Source of the DNA: Auriscalpium vulgare
Lineage: Eukaryota > Basidiomycota > Agaricomycetes > Russulales > Auriscalpiaceae
Length of the DNA: 64,000 nt
Assembly (NCBI GenBank): GCA_019915015.1
Contig: JAHBBC010000024.1
Coordinates: 372,001 to 436,000 of the forward strand
Direction: 5' to 3'
The position numbers and the translations under genes were made by a program. Positions 43,145 through 55,883 of the stretch are shown here, piece by piece (the stretch's first letter is position 1; each line of letters begins with the position of its first letter). Under the pieces are notes generated by a model. It had not been told where the DNA came from. It saw nothing but the letters and a program-made list of their open reading frames with translations, and made no database searches.

Positions 43145-45548
43145 CTGCCCGCCATCACCGTCCACATCACGCGTGCCCCCTCCATCAGCTCAATTTACCA
43201 CCGACTAGAGGTACGTGTCCTTCTTATCTCTCAACGTGTGGAACGCCAGGCTGATGCCCCGAAGTGACGGATTCACACCTTTTAGATGTTAGAATATCAT
43301 CCCACATCAACGGGACTCTGCATAATACCTCACTGTATCATCTAGCATTCTCCGCGGATACGTTCCCCCTTACCCCGCCTTCCATCCTTGCTATATTTAA
43401 CCCACACTTCTCCGGGCTGTTGCTCTTTGACTATCCAAATCTTAGGGCGTGTTACCGTTCGTTGCCGTGTGCTGTCGTCAGGCTTAAGGCCTACCTAGCG
43501 GTGGTCGCCATTCTTCCTCGCCGGCCACTGTTTGCTTCTATTCTAAGAAGCTTGCTGCGCACTTTGGAAGCCCTGCCTGGCTTTACACATGTCATGATTG
43601 TCATAGTATCACTTCCCTCAGGTCATTCTCCTTCGCTCTCTGGCCTCTGCCTTTTCCGCCGCCGCACGCGGGACTGACGTATGTGGCGTCTAGCCCGGGC
43701 CTTGCCTCTGACCCGTTGGCTCGAGGCGGGCTGAGGCGGGCTGAAGCCTGAACCCGAGACTGTCCGCTAACAACGCAATTCCCCACTATCCTGGCAGAGG
43801 AATTAGGCGACCGATGCTGTTCGTCGTCCATTTTGCGTCTTCGTTGCCGGTCTTGCGCGGAAAGTACGGGCAGAATGCGACATCGCAGTCTCACTTCCGA
43901 TGAATCCAGCAATGCGTGCATGCATAACGTTCATGCTGCTCTTCTCTACTCTTGTGTCGTTGGGGCAGGGTGCACCCACGAACGCAGCCGACTAGCAGGG
44001 CGGATCCGGAGACGTCTCCGACTCGGAAGGGCATTTGGTTACATGCTGACGTTAGGCGTCGTTCAACTATATGCCGTGCAACCATGAGCACGTCGTCAGC
44101 CGAGGTGCATGCATCAGCCAGGGAGCAACAGGGAGCAACAAATTATCCCAATAAATTTATATTGGTTCCAGCATCGACTTGCGCCGGCAAAAAGATGGCG
44201 CGCGATGGGCACGCCCATACTTAATCAAAAGATGCTATGTCGTCGGCGCGGTGAAGAGTATTTTACCTCGTTACCTCACTGTAGAGGCGGAGTAGACGGA
44301 TCCACCCTCCATTGAAGCTATGCGTGACCGAGTCAGGTGACGGTCCTCGCACATTTTATTATCGGCGCCCGTCGGCCTGGAAAACACATACAAACAAGGT
44401 GCTCAGCCGGCCCGCTTGTACCGGCCACGTCTCGCCGATTATGTCGGTTGGCTGTCACCGGTCACCATCGAGAATTATCAGAGTCTGGCAGATTTGATGT
44501 GGTGGATAGAACAGGATATGGCAGGCAAGTGGTGCATTTAATGTTCTAAGTGCTGTCTGATATGACCGTTACCAGGCTGCTGACTTCGCACCAATGATAT
44601 AGTCACGATATGTCGCGTTGCCTGCTGTGGTTATCATCGCGCTACAGCTCGTTATCTATTGTGCTCTCTTCGATGAACTCGTGCGGGTATGCTTGAAACG
44701 ATGTTCCCACACCGGCGACTTTCCTGTTGACCTCTAGAGTCTAAACAGCTTCAATACACATGAACAAAGTTTCGTGGTGCATCCGGTGATTGCTGGTAAT
44801 TGCAGTCCGCGTCTACGACTGTCTTCTTCAACCTGATCTCTGACCTGTGACATGGACAGGTCGTGCCTGAACCTCGAGCCTCTGCGGCGTCAACAGCCTT
44901 CGCCCGATGGAGTCGCACGCTGCATGGCTCGGTTACCTTTCGAAAAGGTTTGCTAGTGCGCTTGTCTGAATATGGTCATAACGGTGAGCACCTTGGGAGG
45001 CTGGTTTTCGTCGCATCAAGTTTTCAACAATGCGCACATGAGCTTGTGTGACGTCGCGGGTACGCATCAGTGATCACTCCTAGCAGATCGAGCCGTTCAT
45101 CTAACATGCCAGCATCCCGGCCGGCTTGAAGATTGTGGCGTCTCTATGTATACTCCACGTGAGCAGTCATTGGCCCTACCCCCCGCAATGTGCACAGGGG
45201 CTTTACGACACAATCAGCACGTACTTGATCCTAACCTTCTTCTTCGTTTAGCGCTCATTTGCCACTCGGGCGTGTCTCCCTCCCAGAGATGGGATATCCC
45301 GCGATGTCACACAACCTAACATATATAGCATCGCAACACCCACGCCGGTGCAGCAATCATCTAACGCCTTATTTTGATGACACAGGTTGAATTTGCCAGT
45401 AATTACGGTGCCTGCCCAGGACAACTCTTGCCCTTCTATTTTCATCATGGGATGCGGGGTACAGTATTTATAGCAGCAGAGCGACGGGGTGTTCTGGTGA
45501 CCCCCTGCCTCACACTCTGTATCTTGAGACGGCTCACCCGGCGCCGCA
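43145..45548. other. Intergenic, 2.4 kb
   Basis: No convincing gene. Several frames of 60-140 codons lack family features. A short direct repeat (GGGAGCAACA twice, near 44121-44140) is present. A hydrophobic stretch around 44630-44690 (VVIIALQLVIYCALFDELV) might be a relic of a membrane-protein gene like the next one, but no flanking exons are found. Confidence 0.4.
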
Positions 45549-46740
45549 ATGACGAACTGGAAGGATCCTGTGGTCGCTGCGAAAACCGGACGTGCGTTCG
45601 GAACCTCCGCCGCTACCAACCGTCCCTCATATCTCACTTGGCTGACTTGTTTCATCGCAGAGGCGTTCGTCAATATGATCCACGCCTTCCTCGGCCTGAT
45701 CATGTGCGCACTCCGTTCTTACTTCGACACCAACTTCGCTAACATTTTCTTTGTCCATCGTCGGAAGATGGGAAATTTGCACGACGTGCGGCTTTGAGCT
45801 CGATGTCCTGCGCGGGCGTCGGCCGTACCGCTGGACGATCTGGATTTACGTCGGCTGCCGTGTCTCGGCGCTCGTGACTTTCATGATCCTGGCCATCGAG
45901 ACAGATGCAAGTGGTCTGACGAGGTGCACAGTGCGTCACGTTTCCTTCTGTGTAGCTTTTTCTGAAGCTATTGTTGCAGGCGTGGGATCTCGTAGCCTAC
46001 GTGCGTCTTGCGCCGATGTATCCGCTAGCTCAAATTAATGCGATGCATTTCCTAGACCTTGACGTACATGACCATGGGGTTTGCCTCGTTGCTCATGTTG
46101 CTTCGCATGTGAGCATATCCGTTTTCTACCGTGTTACTTTAAAGGTAACGGTGGATACCTTTTAGAACAGCCATTTGGAATTGGAACACCTTCGTTGTAT
46201 CAGTATCGTTTCTTGCGTGGCTCGCTAGCATCGGGCTCAACATATGGTGTACGTCGCATCATTTCCATTACTAAAGCGTTGTCTAAATTTCCAGGCAGAC
46301 CTCATCGTCGTAGGCCGAATAAACTATCTGCAACCGCCCGCGGTGCTCTCTGACGCTGATCCCTTTCGTACTAGGTGCGATCGCGGTACGTCCCACTCAC
46401 GGGTGCATGCACCCCCGTCGACTCCTCGGAGGCCACGCCGTGCATCATCGGCGCCGTTGCGTCTGACCTCTTCCTGCTCCTCGTCATGCTCGCGGGCATC
46501 CTCCGGCACGGCACGCGAGAGTCGCTCGCGGTGCTGGGAATACGGGGGCTGTGGAGCATACTGTGGCACCAGGTTTGTCAAAGGTTCTGTTGTCTCCCCA
46601 TGCGCGTTGTGCTTAACTGGCTGAAGGGGTTGATGTGGCTTGGGCTGGCGGTGGTGTCGGAGGTGCCGGCTCTGGTGAGCGTTGTTTGATCAGATGGCAC
46701 TTGCTTGCTCAGGATGAATTTAGATCCTCATCAAGCTTAA
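45549..46740 (+). CDS. Multi-pass membrane protein, mushroom-expanded family
   Basis: Spliced from about seven exons; the junctions in the middle are only partly resolved. It starts MTNWKDPVVAAKT. After an intron it has AFVNMIHAFLGL, then WEICTTCGFELDVLRGRRPYRW-TIWIYVGCRVSALVTFMILAIETD, then a helix MGFASLLMLLR with TAIWNWN, a helix FVVSVSFLAWLASIGLNI, and the block IIGAVASDLFLLLVMLAGILRHG. This is the pattern of a seven-helix-like protein family found in many copies in Agaricomycetes, without known function. The final exon probably ends at TAA 46738-46740 after MNLDPH. Function unknown. Confidence 0.6.
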
Positions 46741-48126
46741 TCTGAATGGTCCGTGCGCCGATATTTTCTCTGTCTCAGCATGCTACTGTCATCTCACTCC
46801 GACTGCCTGCGATTTAGATGCGTGGGACGTGGTACGCAGCGCGCCATGTGAATCATCAAGGTCAAAAACTAACTTCGAGCTCGCGTCTAGATATTTGCAG
46901 TTGTCGCGGGTACGTGTGACTCGTCCGCCTCGCGAGAAGCCGCAGCGGGATGACAAAATATTTTCAGTTGTTACGCTGTCGATAGGCTCGACACGCATGT
47001 ATCGCATGCTGGCGGAATATTCCAGTACCCCCGGACGCTTGTGGGTGGTGGTGCAAATGCCCTCAGCTCTTATTATTTGGCTAATGTACTCGCATAGACC
47101 TTTCCACATGTCTACGTCACCGAGCGACGTGGTGAACGTTTTGCAAACGAAACGGATGCATCGCAATGACAGCACGCTGGCGAAAAGCGTCCCAATGGCA
47201 TATGAAAATGCGATGTCAACTTATGAATGGCCCCGGTAAGTCTGGCATACGCAGCAGACAGAGTCCATGGCGGCGAAGCGGGTGGACGACTCGGAGATGC
47301 GGTGGAACGAGGATAGGAACGCGACGTTTCTTTTATTATGCAGTTATGATGTGAGTCACAATGTGTTTTTTTTGTTGTATATACTTTTTGGAGTATCTAT
47401 CGCGCTATTTCGATGAACTTCAGGACTCACTGTATGGAACTTCCGTCATCATGTCAGAGGGTGATCGACAACTGATGTCTGACAGCCACAGAAAGTGTCC
47501 ATGTAAATTGCCGGCGAGCTAAGAAAGTTGCCCTTGCTATAATCGATATGAAGAACCCGCTCGAGCACCATTCAAGATTTGTGCTAGCGATGTAAAGTCT
47601 AGTGGTGGCACCGTTACGGCGTTACCGGCATCGTCCGGCGCTAGCAGGACTTCCAAGTACCGATTGCGCTCTTGAACTGCTACTACTTATGTAGCACCGC
47701 GTCTTCTCTTCTTCTCTTCAATCGTTTGCTCGCTTTTCCGCTCCGCATGCGCGTTTTACTCGTCGGCGTGCGTGCCTGAACCTCTGACGGGCGTCCTGTT
47801 TTGCTTCCGAGTAATTTTCACAGACCCCGTGACTTCTTCTTCCCCTTCCATGTCAAGAAGGGAAACAATGAAACTCTTGACGAACTGTAGGACACCGAGC
47901 AGAAGCTACCAGCGCACTCCTCGTACACACGCCGCCCAACCACATCAGCATCAGTCAGTGCATCTGAGACTGGCCCTGAGCTGACCTCCCTATACGCCGA
48001 TGTTCCCCGGGCTGCCAGCACCGCTTCTAGGCCTCGGGCGCTGTCCCTGGAACGGGACTAGCCCTATAACGCACCCGCGGTGCACGGGCTACCCGCAACA
48101 CCGACGCTCACACCATCTGCTCGCCG
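46741..48126. other. Intergenic, 1.4 kb
   Basis: No supported gene; a 136-codon frame at 46829-47239 lacks any recognisable feature. The stretch next to 48127 is the probable promoter and leader of the ABCG gene. Confidence 0.4.
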
Positions 48127-50720
48127 ATGACGAGCTCGCACACGGAGTCTGTGCTGCCCCAGTCTGTCGACACCGAGGTGAGCCGCAATATACATCAGCC
48201 GAAGTGACGGCCTGGCTGATTGGGAGCGGGCTGGGCCTTAGCTGCAGAAGCAGGTCGATCCCCTCACATTGGCGTTCCACGATGTCGGGTACGTGATCAA
48301 GGACAAGACCATCTTGCACAATGTGTCGGGGAGCGTTCGCTCGGGGGAGATGCTTGCCAGTGCGTGTCTACCCACTGCTTCATGTTTTCTCTGCAATGAC
48401 TAATGGCGTGAGCGCACAGTTATGGGGCCGTCCGGCGCAGGAAAGTCGACCATTCTGGACATCATCGCAAAACGCACACATGCTACCGCCGGCACCGTGA
48501 GTGTGGTCACGCAGTCCAGCGGCCTGTGGCGGCGTGCCTGCCGCGGCGTTGTGCGTTAATCCTCATCAATCATTTCGCAGATTACAGTCAATGACGATGA
48601 GAAAGCGGACATGACGTCACTCGCCTCATACGTCGAGCAGAGCGATGCGCTGCTGGGCGTGCTCAGCGTGCAAGAGACGATCGGCTTTGCTGCGCGACTA
48701 AGGTACGTTTCATGATGGTTGATCGCGCGCTGTACCGTGACTTACCACTTTGCTAGCTCTGACCGGCCTCTATCCCGAGAGGTTATTCATGCCCGTGTCA
48801 AGCGCACCATAGCGGACATGGGTCTGACCGACGTAGCGAATAATCGCATCGGCAATGCCGTGCAGCGCGGAATATCTGGCGGACAGAAGCGCCGGGTGAC
48901 GATCGGCTCGGCGCTCGTCGCACAGCCGAAAATTCTGCTGCTCGACGAGCCGACGAGTGGGCTGGACAGCCGGACGAGCAGGGAGGTCGTGCTAGCAGGT
49001 GTGTGCGCTGGATAGAACTGCCCTTATGGTTGCTCACGCGAACACAGTCAAGAGCATCGCCCGGCGGCACGGTATGCTTGTGATTGCGAGCATCCACCAG
49101 CCGAACTGGGAGACGTTCGCGCTGTTTGATAAATTGCTGCTCCTAGCGCAAGGAAGGACGGTGTACTTCGGCCGCACCAGTAAGTGTACCTCCTGCAGCG
49201 CGCAGCCGTGTCTCATCGTCTGTTTGCAGCCCACCTAGCGTCATACCTCGCAGACGGCCTCGGGCATCCTGTACCGCAGCATGCTAATCCCAGCGACCAC
49301 GCGCTCGACCTCGTCAACACGGACTTCATTCCGGACGCACCCGCGCGCACGCTGCACGTCGCCGGGCTCACAGAGAAGTGGCATTCCTACGCCGCCGCGC
49401 ACCCGGTCGAGCAGCCCGCCTTCTTGCCATTTGAAATGAAACATAGGTCGAGCGCTTGGATTACTGCAGCGTTTAGACCGAGGCGGCCGCTCTGGAGGCG
49501 CGCGGCGGACAGTGTGCGGAGCGACAGTCGACGCACACTGATATTGATCGAGAGAAATATGATGAATTATAGTCGGAATCTCCTGGCATACGGGATCCGG
49601 TTGGGGATGTACCGTGAGCCCGCTCTTGCTCTTACTCTGCGTGACATCTCACAGCTTGACCGCAGTTGGCATGGGCATACTCCTCGCCACAATATGGGTG
49701 AACCTCGCACAGACTGCTGCCAAAGTTGTAAGTCGCCTTCCCTTCTTTCATCTCAACCTTGTCCCCGCTTACTCTTCTGCCACGCAGAACGACCGCCTCT
49801 CCGTGCACTTCTTCTCCGTTGCTTTCCTTGGTTTCATGTCGGTCGCAGGCATCCCCGCCTTCCTCGAGGAGCGCCTCGTCTTCACGCGCGAGCGCCAGAA
49901 CGGGCTGTACGGTCCCGGGCCCTACGTCCTCGCGAACTCGCTCGTCACGCTCCCCTATCTCTTTGCGTGCTCGCTGCTATTTTCGGTGCTATGCTACTGG
50001 AGCATTGGTCTCAATCCCGGCGCGGAGCAATTCTTCCGGTTCTTGGGCATCCTGTTCTTGGCGGTGTATGTTGCGGAGTCGCAGGTGCGTTCGGATGGCG
50101 AGGTTTAAAGGTGTGCGTGGCTAATGGGATTGCGATGTTGCAGTCGGCGGTTGTGGCTGCGGCGATACCAATATTTGTAGCTGCGCTGGCTATTGCGTCG
50201 TTCTTGAATGGCTTCTGGATGGTGCGTTATCGTCAATTGCGACTCTCAGGCCAGCTGCTGAACGCTTCTCAGTCTGTCGGCGGGTACTTCATCCGTGCCG
50301 TCAACCTGCCCCGCTTCTGGTACTACTGGGCACACTTCATCGACTACCAGGTATGCTTCTGTCCTCGCTGCCCTGTCTGTCCGTCTCTCACATGGGCTGG
50401 GATAGACATACGCCTTTGACTTGCTGGTGTACAATGACTTCCACGGAATAACACTGCAATGCGAGACGTTAGCGGACGGCAGCTGCTTCTGCGACTACCC
50501 AAGCACGCTCATCGCACAGGGCCAGTGCGCGCTCGCCGGCGACGACGTCCTGCAGGTGCGTGTCGAGTCATTTCCTGATCGAGATGGTGGCTAATGTAGC
50601 TCTGTACAGGCTCTGGGCATACGAGGAATCAGCTTCCAGCTGTATTGCTGTATATTGCTGATCATTGCATTCATTTATCGCGCTCTGCTATACTTAGTTC
50701 TATTGTTGAGGAAGAAGTGA
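48127..50720 (+). CDS. ABCG-type half-transporter
   Basis: Thirteen exons close exactly in phase to 633 residues: 48127-48177, 48242-48359, 48420-48496, 48581-48702, 48757-48998, 49048-49179, 49230-49613, 49666-49727, 49788-50084, 50144-50221, 50273-50350, 50406-50555, 50610-50720. The nucleotide-binding domain comes first: Walker [11 protein letters not shown]-loop SYVEQSD, signature ISGGQKRR, Walker [13 protein letters not shown] and H-loop SIHQPNWE. Six helices follow, with a Cys-rich external loop before the last ([16 protein letters not shown]). This is the White/ABCG2 layout (NBD then TMD), so it must dimerise. Fungal members move sterols, lipids or xenobiotics; the substrate is unknown. 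Confidence 0.93.
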
Positions 50721-50835
50721 CGTTAACTACCGTCATAGTTTACTATTCACACTAGATCTTAAAGCTATATAGTGCCTTGCCATACAGGCGGATTATACCC
50801 TAGGTCACAATAGATTTCATCATGCAAGATTGAAG

Positions 50836-51412
50836 TCACTCCTCCGCAAACAGGGCCACACGATCTTCTCGTTTCCGTGGCATCTCGTCGACCCCAAACG
50901 AGTTCTTGCCGTACAGCTCAAGCTCGATCGCCTCCAACTGCTGCACGAACAGTCAGACAAGATGATCCTGAGCCTGCGAAGGTTTGAATCTGTCTACTCT
51001 GCCTCTGGGAGACCAGCACGAACGCTGGATTTGGCGAGACCGCCGGCCGCGCCCGCACGATGCGACCCAGCGCCGCCTTCAACGACATGCCTTCCGCCTG
51101 CATCAAATACGCAGCGACCACCGTAGGCGAGCGCGAGATCGCCTGCGAGCATTGAACGAAGACCCTGCCGCGTTTCGCCTTGACGGCGTCGATGAACACC
51201 TTGGCGTCGTGCACTGCGCGTCCGATGTCGGAGGTCGGCGAGTCGATGAGGCGGATGCGCTCGTATGTGATGGATGGAAGGTTCTCGGAGGGTGTGGCCC
51301 CGATGGAGAGGATGTGTGTGATGCCTGCTGAAGCGAGAAATGGTTTGGAAGAGGCTCCTGGACAAGGGCCGAGGTAGAGGTATGGGTCCAGTATCAGGGC
51401 ATTCGTATTCAC
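50836..51412 (-). CDS. Dual-specificity phosphatase, start codon disrupted by MITE
   Basis: Exons 51412-51014 and 50940-50836 join in phase to 167 codons. The fold markers are LYLGPCPGASSKPFLASAGITHILSIG and the active site FVQCSQAISRSPTVVAAYLM. The catalytic Cys and Arg (C-x5-R) are present, but the usual His before Cys is Gln and the usual central Gly is Ala. The C-terminus after the splice (QLEAIELELYG) fits DSPs. The first codon now reads GTG. Removing the adjacent 395-bp element plus one copy of its TCA duplication would make it ATG AAT ACG, so the insertion split the start codon. Whether the gene is still expressed, for example from an exon inside the element, is unknown. Confidence 0.8.
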
Positions 51413-51806
51413 ACTGGGGGCGCGACCTGATGGGTTTTACGCTGAATCTGTCAGAAACATCGTAATCACCGACGAAATTTGCTTTCAATAATTTTTCGCA
51501 GCACATTGGTAGATTCATTTTGTATTTATAACAGAATATGTTTTAGCTGGAATCTGCGGACACATAATGAATGAGTCTTTGATGTGTTCATTTTGCTGTG
51601 ATACATTATGGTTGTTTCCTCTCTTCACAGACACACCAAAAATACATCTGACGTGTGTTCGCATATACCAGCAAAAACAAATTGTGCAATAAATGTCAAA
51701 TGGATATCCCAATGTTTCCCGAAAACATATGAAAATCAAATTTCGTCGGTATTTACAATGTTTCGGGCAGAATCAGCATAGAACACATGGGGTCGCGCCC
51801 CCAGTG
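51412..51806. mobile_element. Non-autonomous CACTA-type element (MITE, 395 bp)
   Basis: The ends are perfect 16-bp inverted repeats CACTGGGGGCGCGACC (51412-51427 and 51791-51806). They continue as imperfect inverted repeats to about 70 bp per side; both arms contain ACCGACGAAATTTG. The flanks are TCA on both sides (51409-51411 and 51807-51809), a 3-bp duplication. CACT termini with 3-bp target duplications fit the CACTA/EnSpm (CMC) superfamily. The interior is AT-rich, unlike the surrounding GC-rich DNA, and has no coding sequence. The element must be mobilised in trans. Confidence 0.85.
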
Positions 51807-51809
51807 TCA

Positions 51810-52426
51810 TCGATGCATCGCTTCCGTCGCCCTGGAGCTTTTTCTGTTTCTTGGGCATGGTCACAAGCTGTAAGGGCCCAAATGACTACGTTCTCGTATG
51901 TAGCGTGGCCGGCCGAGTCTAGGCCCGTCGGCTGATGGCCCGACATTCCGAGGACAGATCTCACGCTATCTCTCGCCCGATGTCACTGAGATCCTTGTCC
52001 GCAACATCTTGGACATCTTCACCGACCACGGGCCACGCGCCACCAGAGAGACTGCAGTCGAATGTTTGTTGGTCGAGGTAGGCACATATCTCTCGTTATT
52101 CAAAATTCTGAGCGTAGACGAAGTGCTCAGGGCCGCTACTAGAGCTTACCGAGGCCGCCGCCGCATTCCTTACCAAGACAATGTGACACCGGGCCACCAT
52201 GGGCCACCACAACTAGCCTGAAAGACTTGCGCAATCCGAGCGCAGGTACATATTCTGGACTCGTCTTGATCCCTCAAGGCCTCACCAAGCTTCCGTCAAT
52301 CCGTTATCGCACAAGATTCCGAAGCGCGTCCCACTCACCACGTCGCGGTATCTCCCCACAAGCTCGCAACATCCCTTCACGTTCCACGCTTCCAAGGAAA
52401 GCCTCCGCAGACATCAAGTCGCCCAC
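51810..52426. other. Intergenic between phosphatase/MITE and ATG1
   Basis: The original promoter of the phosphatase (now separated by the MITE) and the ATG1 promoter should lie here, in divergent orientation. No gene is recognised, although several frames are open. Confidence 0.45.
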
Positions 52427-55400
52427 ATGGCACTCTCAATCGCGCCTCCGGCGCAGAAGACGTCGAGCGGGGCGTCGTTTGGCCAACGGCCAGACGGCGA
52501 CGAGCTCAGACCGTACGTCCTCACGGGAGACCTAGGCGCGGGTAGCTTTGCGACCGTCTATAAGGGATATAACGAGGTGTGTGGCATCATAACATGGAGG
52601 CTGCCCTGGACTGAGAGCGTGTCGTAGGGAACGCGCCAGGAGGTCGCTGTCAAGACCGTCAATTTGAATCAGAGCACCCTGTCCAGCAAGCTGTTACAGA
52701 ACCTCCAGAGCGAGATTGACATCCTCAAGTCCCTGTCCCATCGACATATAACGAGACTTTTTGATATCATAGTACGTCGCATATCGCAATAATCTGCTGA
52801 GTTCGCTCATGTCGTTCCAATAGCGAGCTGAACGCAACATATACCTGATTATGGAGTACTGCTCTGGGGGCGATCTTGCTCACTACATCAAGAAGCGGGG
52901 ACGGGTCGACAATCTTGAGTATATCCCCGAGCCCGGCTCCGCCCCACAATACTACCCGCACCCACGGACTGGCGGACTGGCAGAGATTGTTGTTAGAAGC
53001 TTCCTCAGGCAGCTCGGTGCGTCTGCCACATGTCAAGCCACGATCCTAGTTTGACACAGCATCCAGCTCGGGCACTTAGATTCATGCGCCAACGAAACCT
53101 CATCCATCGCGACATCAAGCCGCAGAATCTGCTGTTGAAGCCCGCAACCGAAGAGGAGCTCGGACGAGGGCATCCTCTCGGTGTGCCCATACTCAAAATG
53201 GCCGACTTTGGCTTTGCGCGATCGCTGCCAAACGCAACGATGGCAGAGACGCTCTGCGGAACGCCGTGCGTACCAATCAATCTTGCATGTACCTTCCTGA
53301 CCCATCCCCCGCAGGCTGTACATGGCGCCCGAAATCATGAGCGGGAAACACGACGCCAAAGCCGATCTCTGGTCTGTAGGGGCGGTGCTGTACGAGATGT
53401 CCGTCGGCCGCCCGCCATTCCGCGCGGCGAACCACATTGACCTGTTCAAGAAGATCGGGCGCTCAAAGGGGATCAAGTTTCCCGACGAGGACTCCGCCGC
53501 ATCGCCGGACGCTGTGAGCGTGCCCGCGGACGTGAAGGAGCTCATCCGCATGCTCTTGCGGCGCAACCCCGTCGAGCGCGCGAGCTACGATGACTTCTTC
53601 AAGAGCACCGCGATGGTGAACTCGAAGTTTTCGCGCCCCGTGCCGCCGGCGGAGCTCCTGCCCCAGCACCCTGCAGAGGATGATGCGGTGGGGGGCTTGC
53701 AGGATATTCCTCGGCATTTAATACAGGTCCCCCCAGAGGTGCTTGACCCACGAGTGATGATTCCGCCAAGCAACTTCAATTTCAGGAAGAACAAGAGCTC
53801 CCCCTCGTCGCAGAGTGAGATGCCTATGAGGTGAGTGTGGTCGTGTGCATGCATTCCAGTGAGCTGGGCTCACGTCGCGCCGCCGCCAGCGCTTCAATAC
53901 GGTCGGCCATGCCGGATATCAGGCCGCCCGTCAGGGTCCCGTCACTGACAGGAAAGCCACCAGCTGATACGCGCCCAGTATTACGACCCCTCTCGACGGA
54001 ACGTGAAGGCTCTATCATACCCAGTGAGACTGAAGAAGACGGACTTCTGCGGCAAGAGTACGTTTTCGTTGGCGACACAGACGCGGTTGAGTTCAACGAA
54101 GCCGTCGATGGTGCGTTTCCCGCAACGCACAAGCCTCGCTTCCTGACGCCCTTCATAGAGATCAACGATTCCCGACGACGACCGCTGCTGGACCGGCGCG
54201 TCCCGCCCACTTCGATCGTCCTCGAGAAAGAGCGCTCGGACTTCGCTTCATCGGAGTCCCCACAATCCGCCTCGCCGAACGCGACATTCCCCCTGCATCC
54301 GAACCCGCAGTCAATACCGCCACCCGCGATGCAGCACCGCTCTGCATCGAATGCATTGTCGCGCGCACTCACGCTCGCGTCGGAGAAGCTGTTCGGAGTG
54401 ACCAGCGTCAGCCCGCATTCGGACGAGTGGGGCCCGAATCCATTGCCGTCGTCGCTACGGCGTGCGCAGATTATGGCTGCGCGCCGGGAGAAGGAGGGGG
54501 AGGAGGGGCGCGGACGCGATCTAGTGGAGGATGACCTGTTGGCCGCGCTAGAGCAGCTCGCACAGAAGACGCATGTTATCACGCGGTGGGCGGACGAGAT
54601 GTACGAGTACGTGAAGGCGATTCCGCAAAGTACGTGCCCTGCATTTCGGTATTCGGGTTGTTTCTTATGCGTTGACCGCAGAACCGCTGCCGGACCCGAG
54701 CAAGTTCACCCCGCGCGAGGGCGAGCCGGAGAAGCTCGCGATCCGGCGACGCAACGCGGACATGCAGGCCGAGTACAACGCAGTGACATGCGTCGCTATC
54801 TACCTGCTCGTGATGTCATTTTCGCAGAACGGCATTGACGAGCTGCGCAAGTACCAGGAGCACATGGAGATGCGGCACCCGGATGAGGACTTCGTCGCCT
54901 CTGAGGGCTTCGACGAGGCCCTCATGTGGTTCAAGGAGCACTTCCTGAAGTGCAACGACCGCACAGCGCTGGTGAAGACGTGGCTGCCAGCAGAGTACAT
55001 GGGCCCGTCGACGTGGGTCGACGAGCTCGTGTACCATCGCGCGCTGACTTTGGTGAGCTGTCTGCCGGGGCTGTCGAGGTGTTCATGCTGACAGTGCGTG
55101 CGTATCGCAGAGTCGGACCGCGGCGCGCAAGGAGCTGCGGAACCAACACAAGTCCCCGGACGAGTGCGAGAGGCTGTACGAGGAGAGCCTGTGGTGTTTG
55201 TACGCTCTGCAGGACGACCTTTTGCAAAAGGGCGACCCATTCATGGAGGAGGACCGCAATACCATCTCCACATGTACGTCGCCAGTCTCCCTTACTCTCG
55301 GTGCGCAGGGTTGACGCAGGAACGCACGTTGCAGGGATCAGGCGCACGAAGCTGCGCCTCATCCGGTGTCGCGCGCGCATGAGCATGAACCAGCGCGACC

Positions 55401-55516
55401 GCCTGCTCGACGCGCGCGCAGATCAGAATCTGCACGACGTGACCGTCATAGCACCATGGGACGCCGACATGCCGGGGCAGTTCCAGGGCGAGGAGGCATC
55501 GCCAATATCGTCATGA
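52427..55516 (+). CDS. ATG1: Autophagy-initiating serine/threonine kinase ATG1
   Basis: Nine exons (52427-52576, 52628-52771, 52824-53016, 53067-53265, 53315-53830, 53860-54629, 54682-55052, 55111-55273, 55335-55516) close in phase to 895 residues. The N-terminal kinase domain has the Gly loop [13 protein letters not shown], Lys in VAVKTV, a catalytic loop [13 protein letters not shown] in MADFGFARS, and LYMAPEIM. A Ser/Pro-rich middle follows. The C-terminal region (residues about 560-880; for example [29 protein letters not shown]) matches the MIT-like ATG1 C-terminal domain that binds ATG13. It phosphorylates ATG proteins at the phagophore assembly site under TOR control. The kinase domain carries an insert of about 30 residues ([15 protein letters not shown]) known in basidiomycete ATG1. 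Confidence 0.95.
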
Positions 55517-55883
55517 CCTCTGCATTTCTCTTCTACGTCGGCAAGTTGATATCTGACAGTCCACCCATTGTAATGTATTGGTTTGTAGGTTTCAACTTCA
55601 CGCTGTTGTATCTCTATCATATATCCTCTGGCTATCCTTACACGTCTATTCCGCATGATCATTCCCTATGGCCTCATTTCTCCATGTCTGTTCCACCTTT
55701 GGTACAATAGATGTTTTTCTCATCGTCTCATCACCTGCATGTTTCCCGCCGTTCATCTATAGCACTGTAACTTATTCCTTATTTTATTTGTACTTCACAT
55801 TAGCGCCCGCGGTGGCCGGCGAGCATGCGTCTACACGCATGCGCGCACATTGTCAAATTGATTATTTGGCATAGATATCTGGA
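55517..55883. other. Convergent 3' region between ATG1 and SFM1
   Basis: An AT-richer spacer between the two converging genes. It presumably holds both polyadenylation regions. No coding sequence is seen. Confidence 0.5.

Noticed and set aside
43264..43677. 137-codon plus-strand frame downstream of the phosphatase gene
   Set aside because: Starts in the likely 3' UTR, Leu-rich without clear family resemblance; could not be supported.
44121..44140. Tandem GGGAGCAACA repeat as a possible CRISPR-like or minisatellite array
   Set aside because: Only two units; no spacers and no extended array. CRISPR is not expected in a fungus.
46829..47239. 136-codon plus-strand frame
   Set aside because: No family features and no supporting splice structure.
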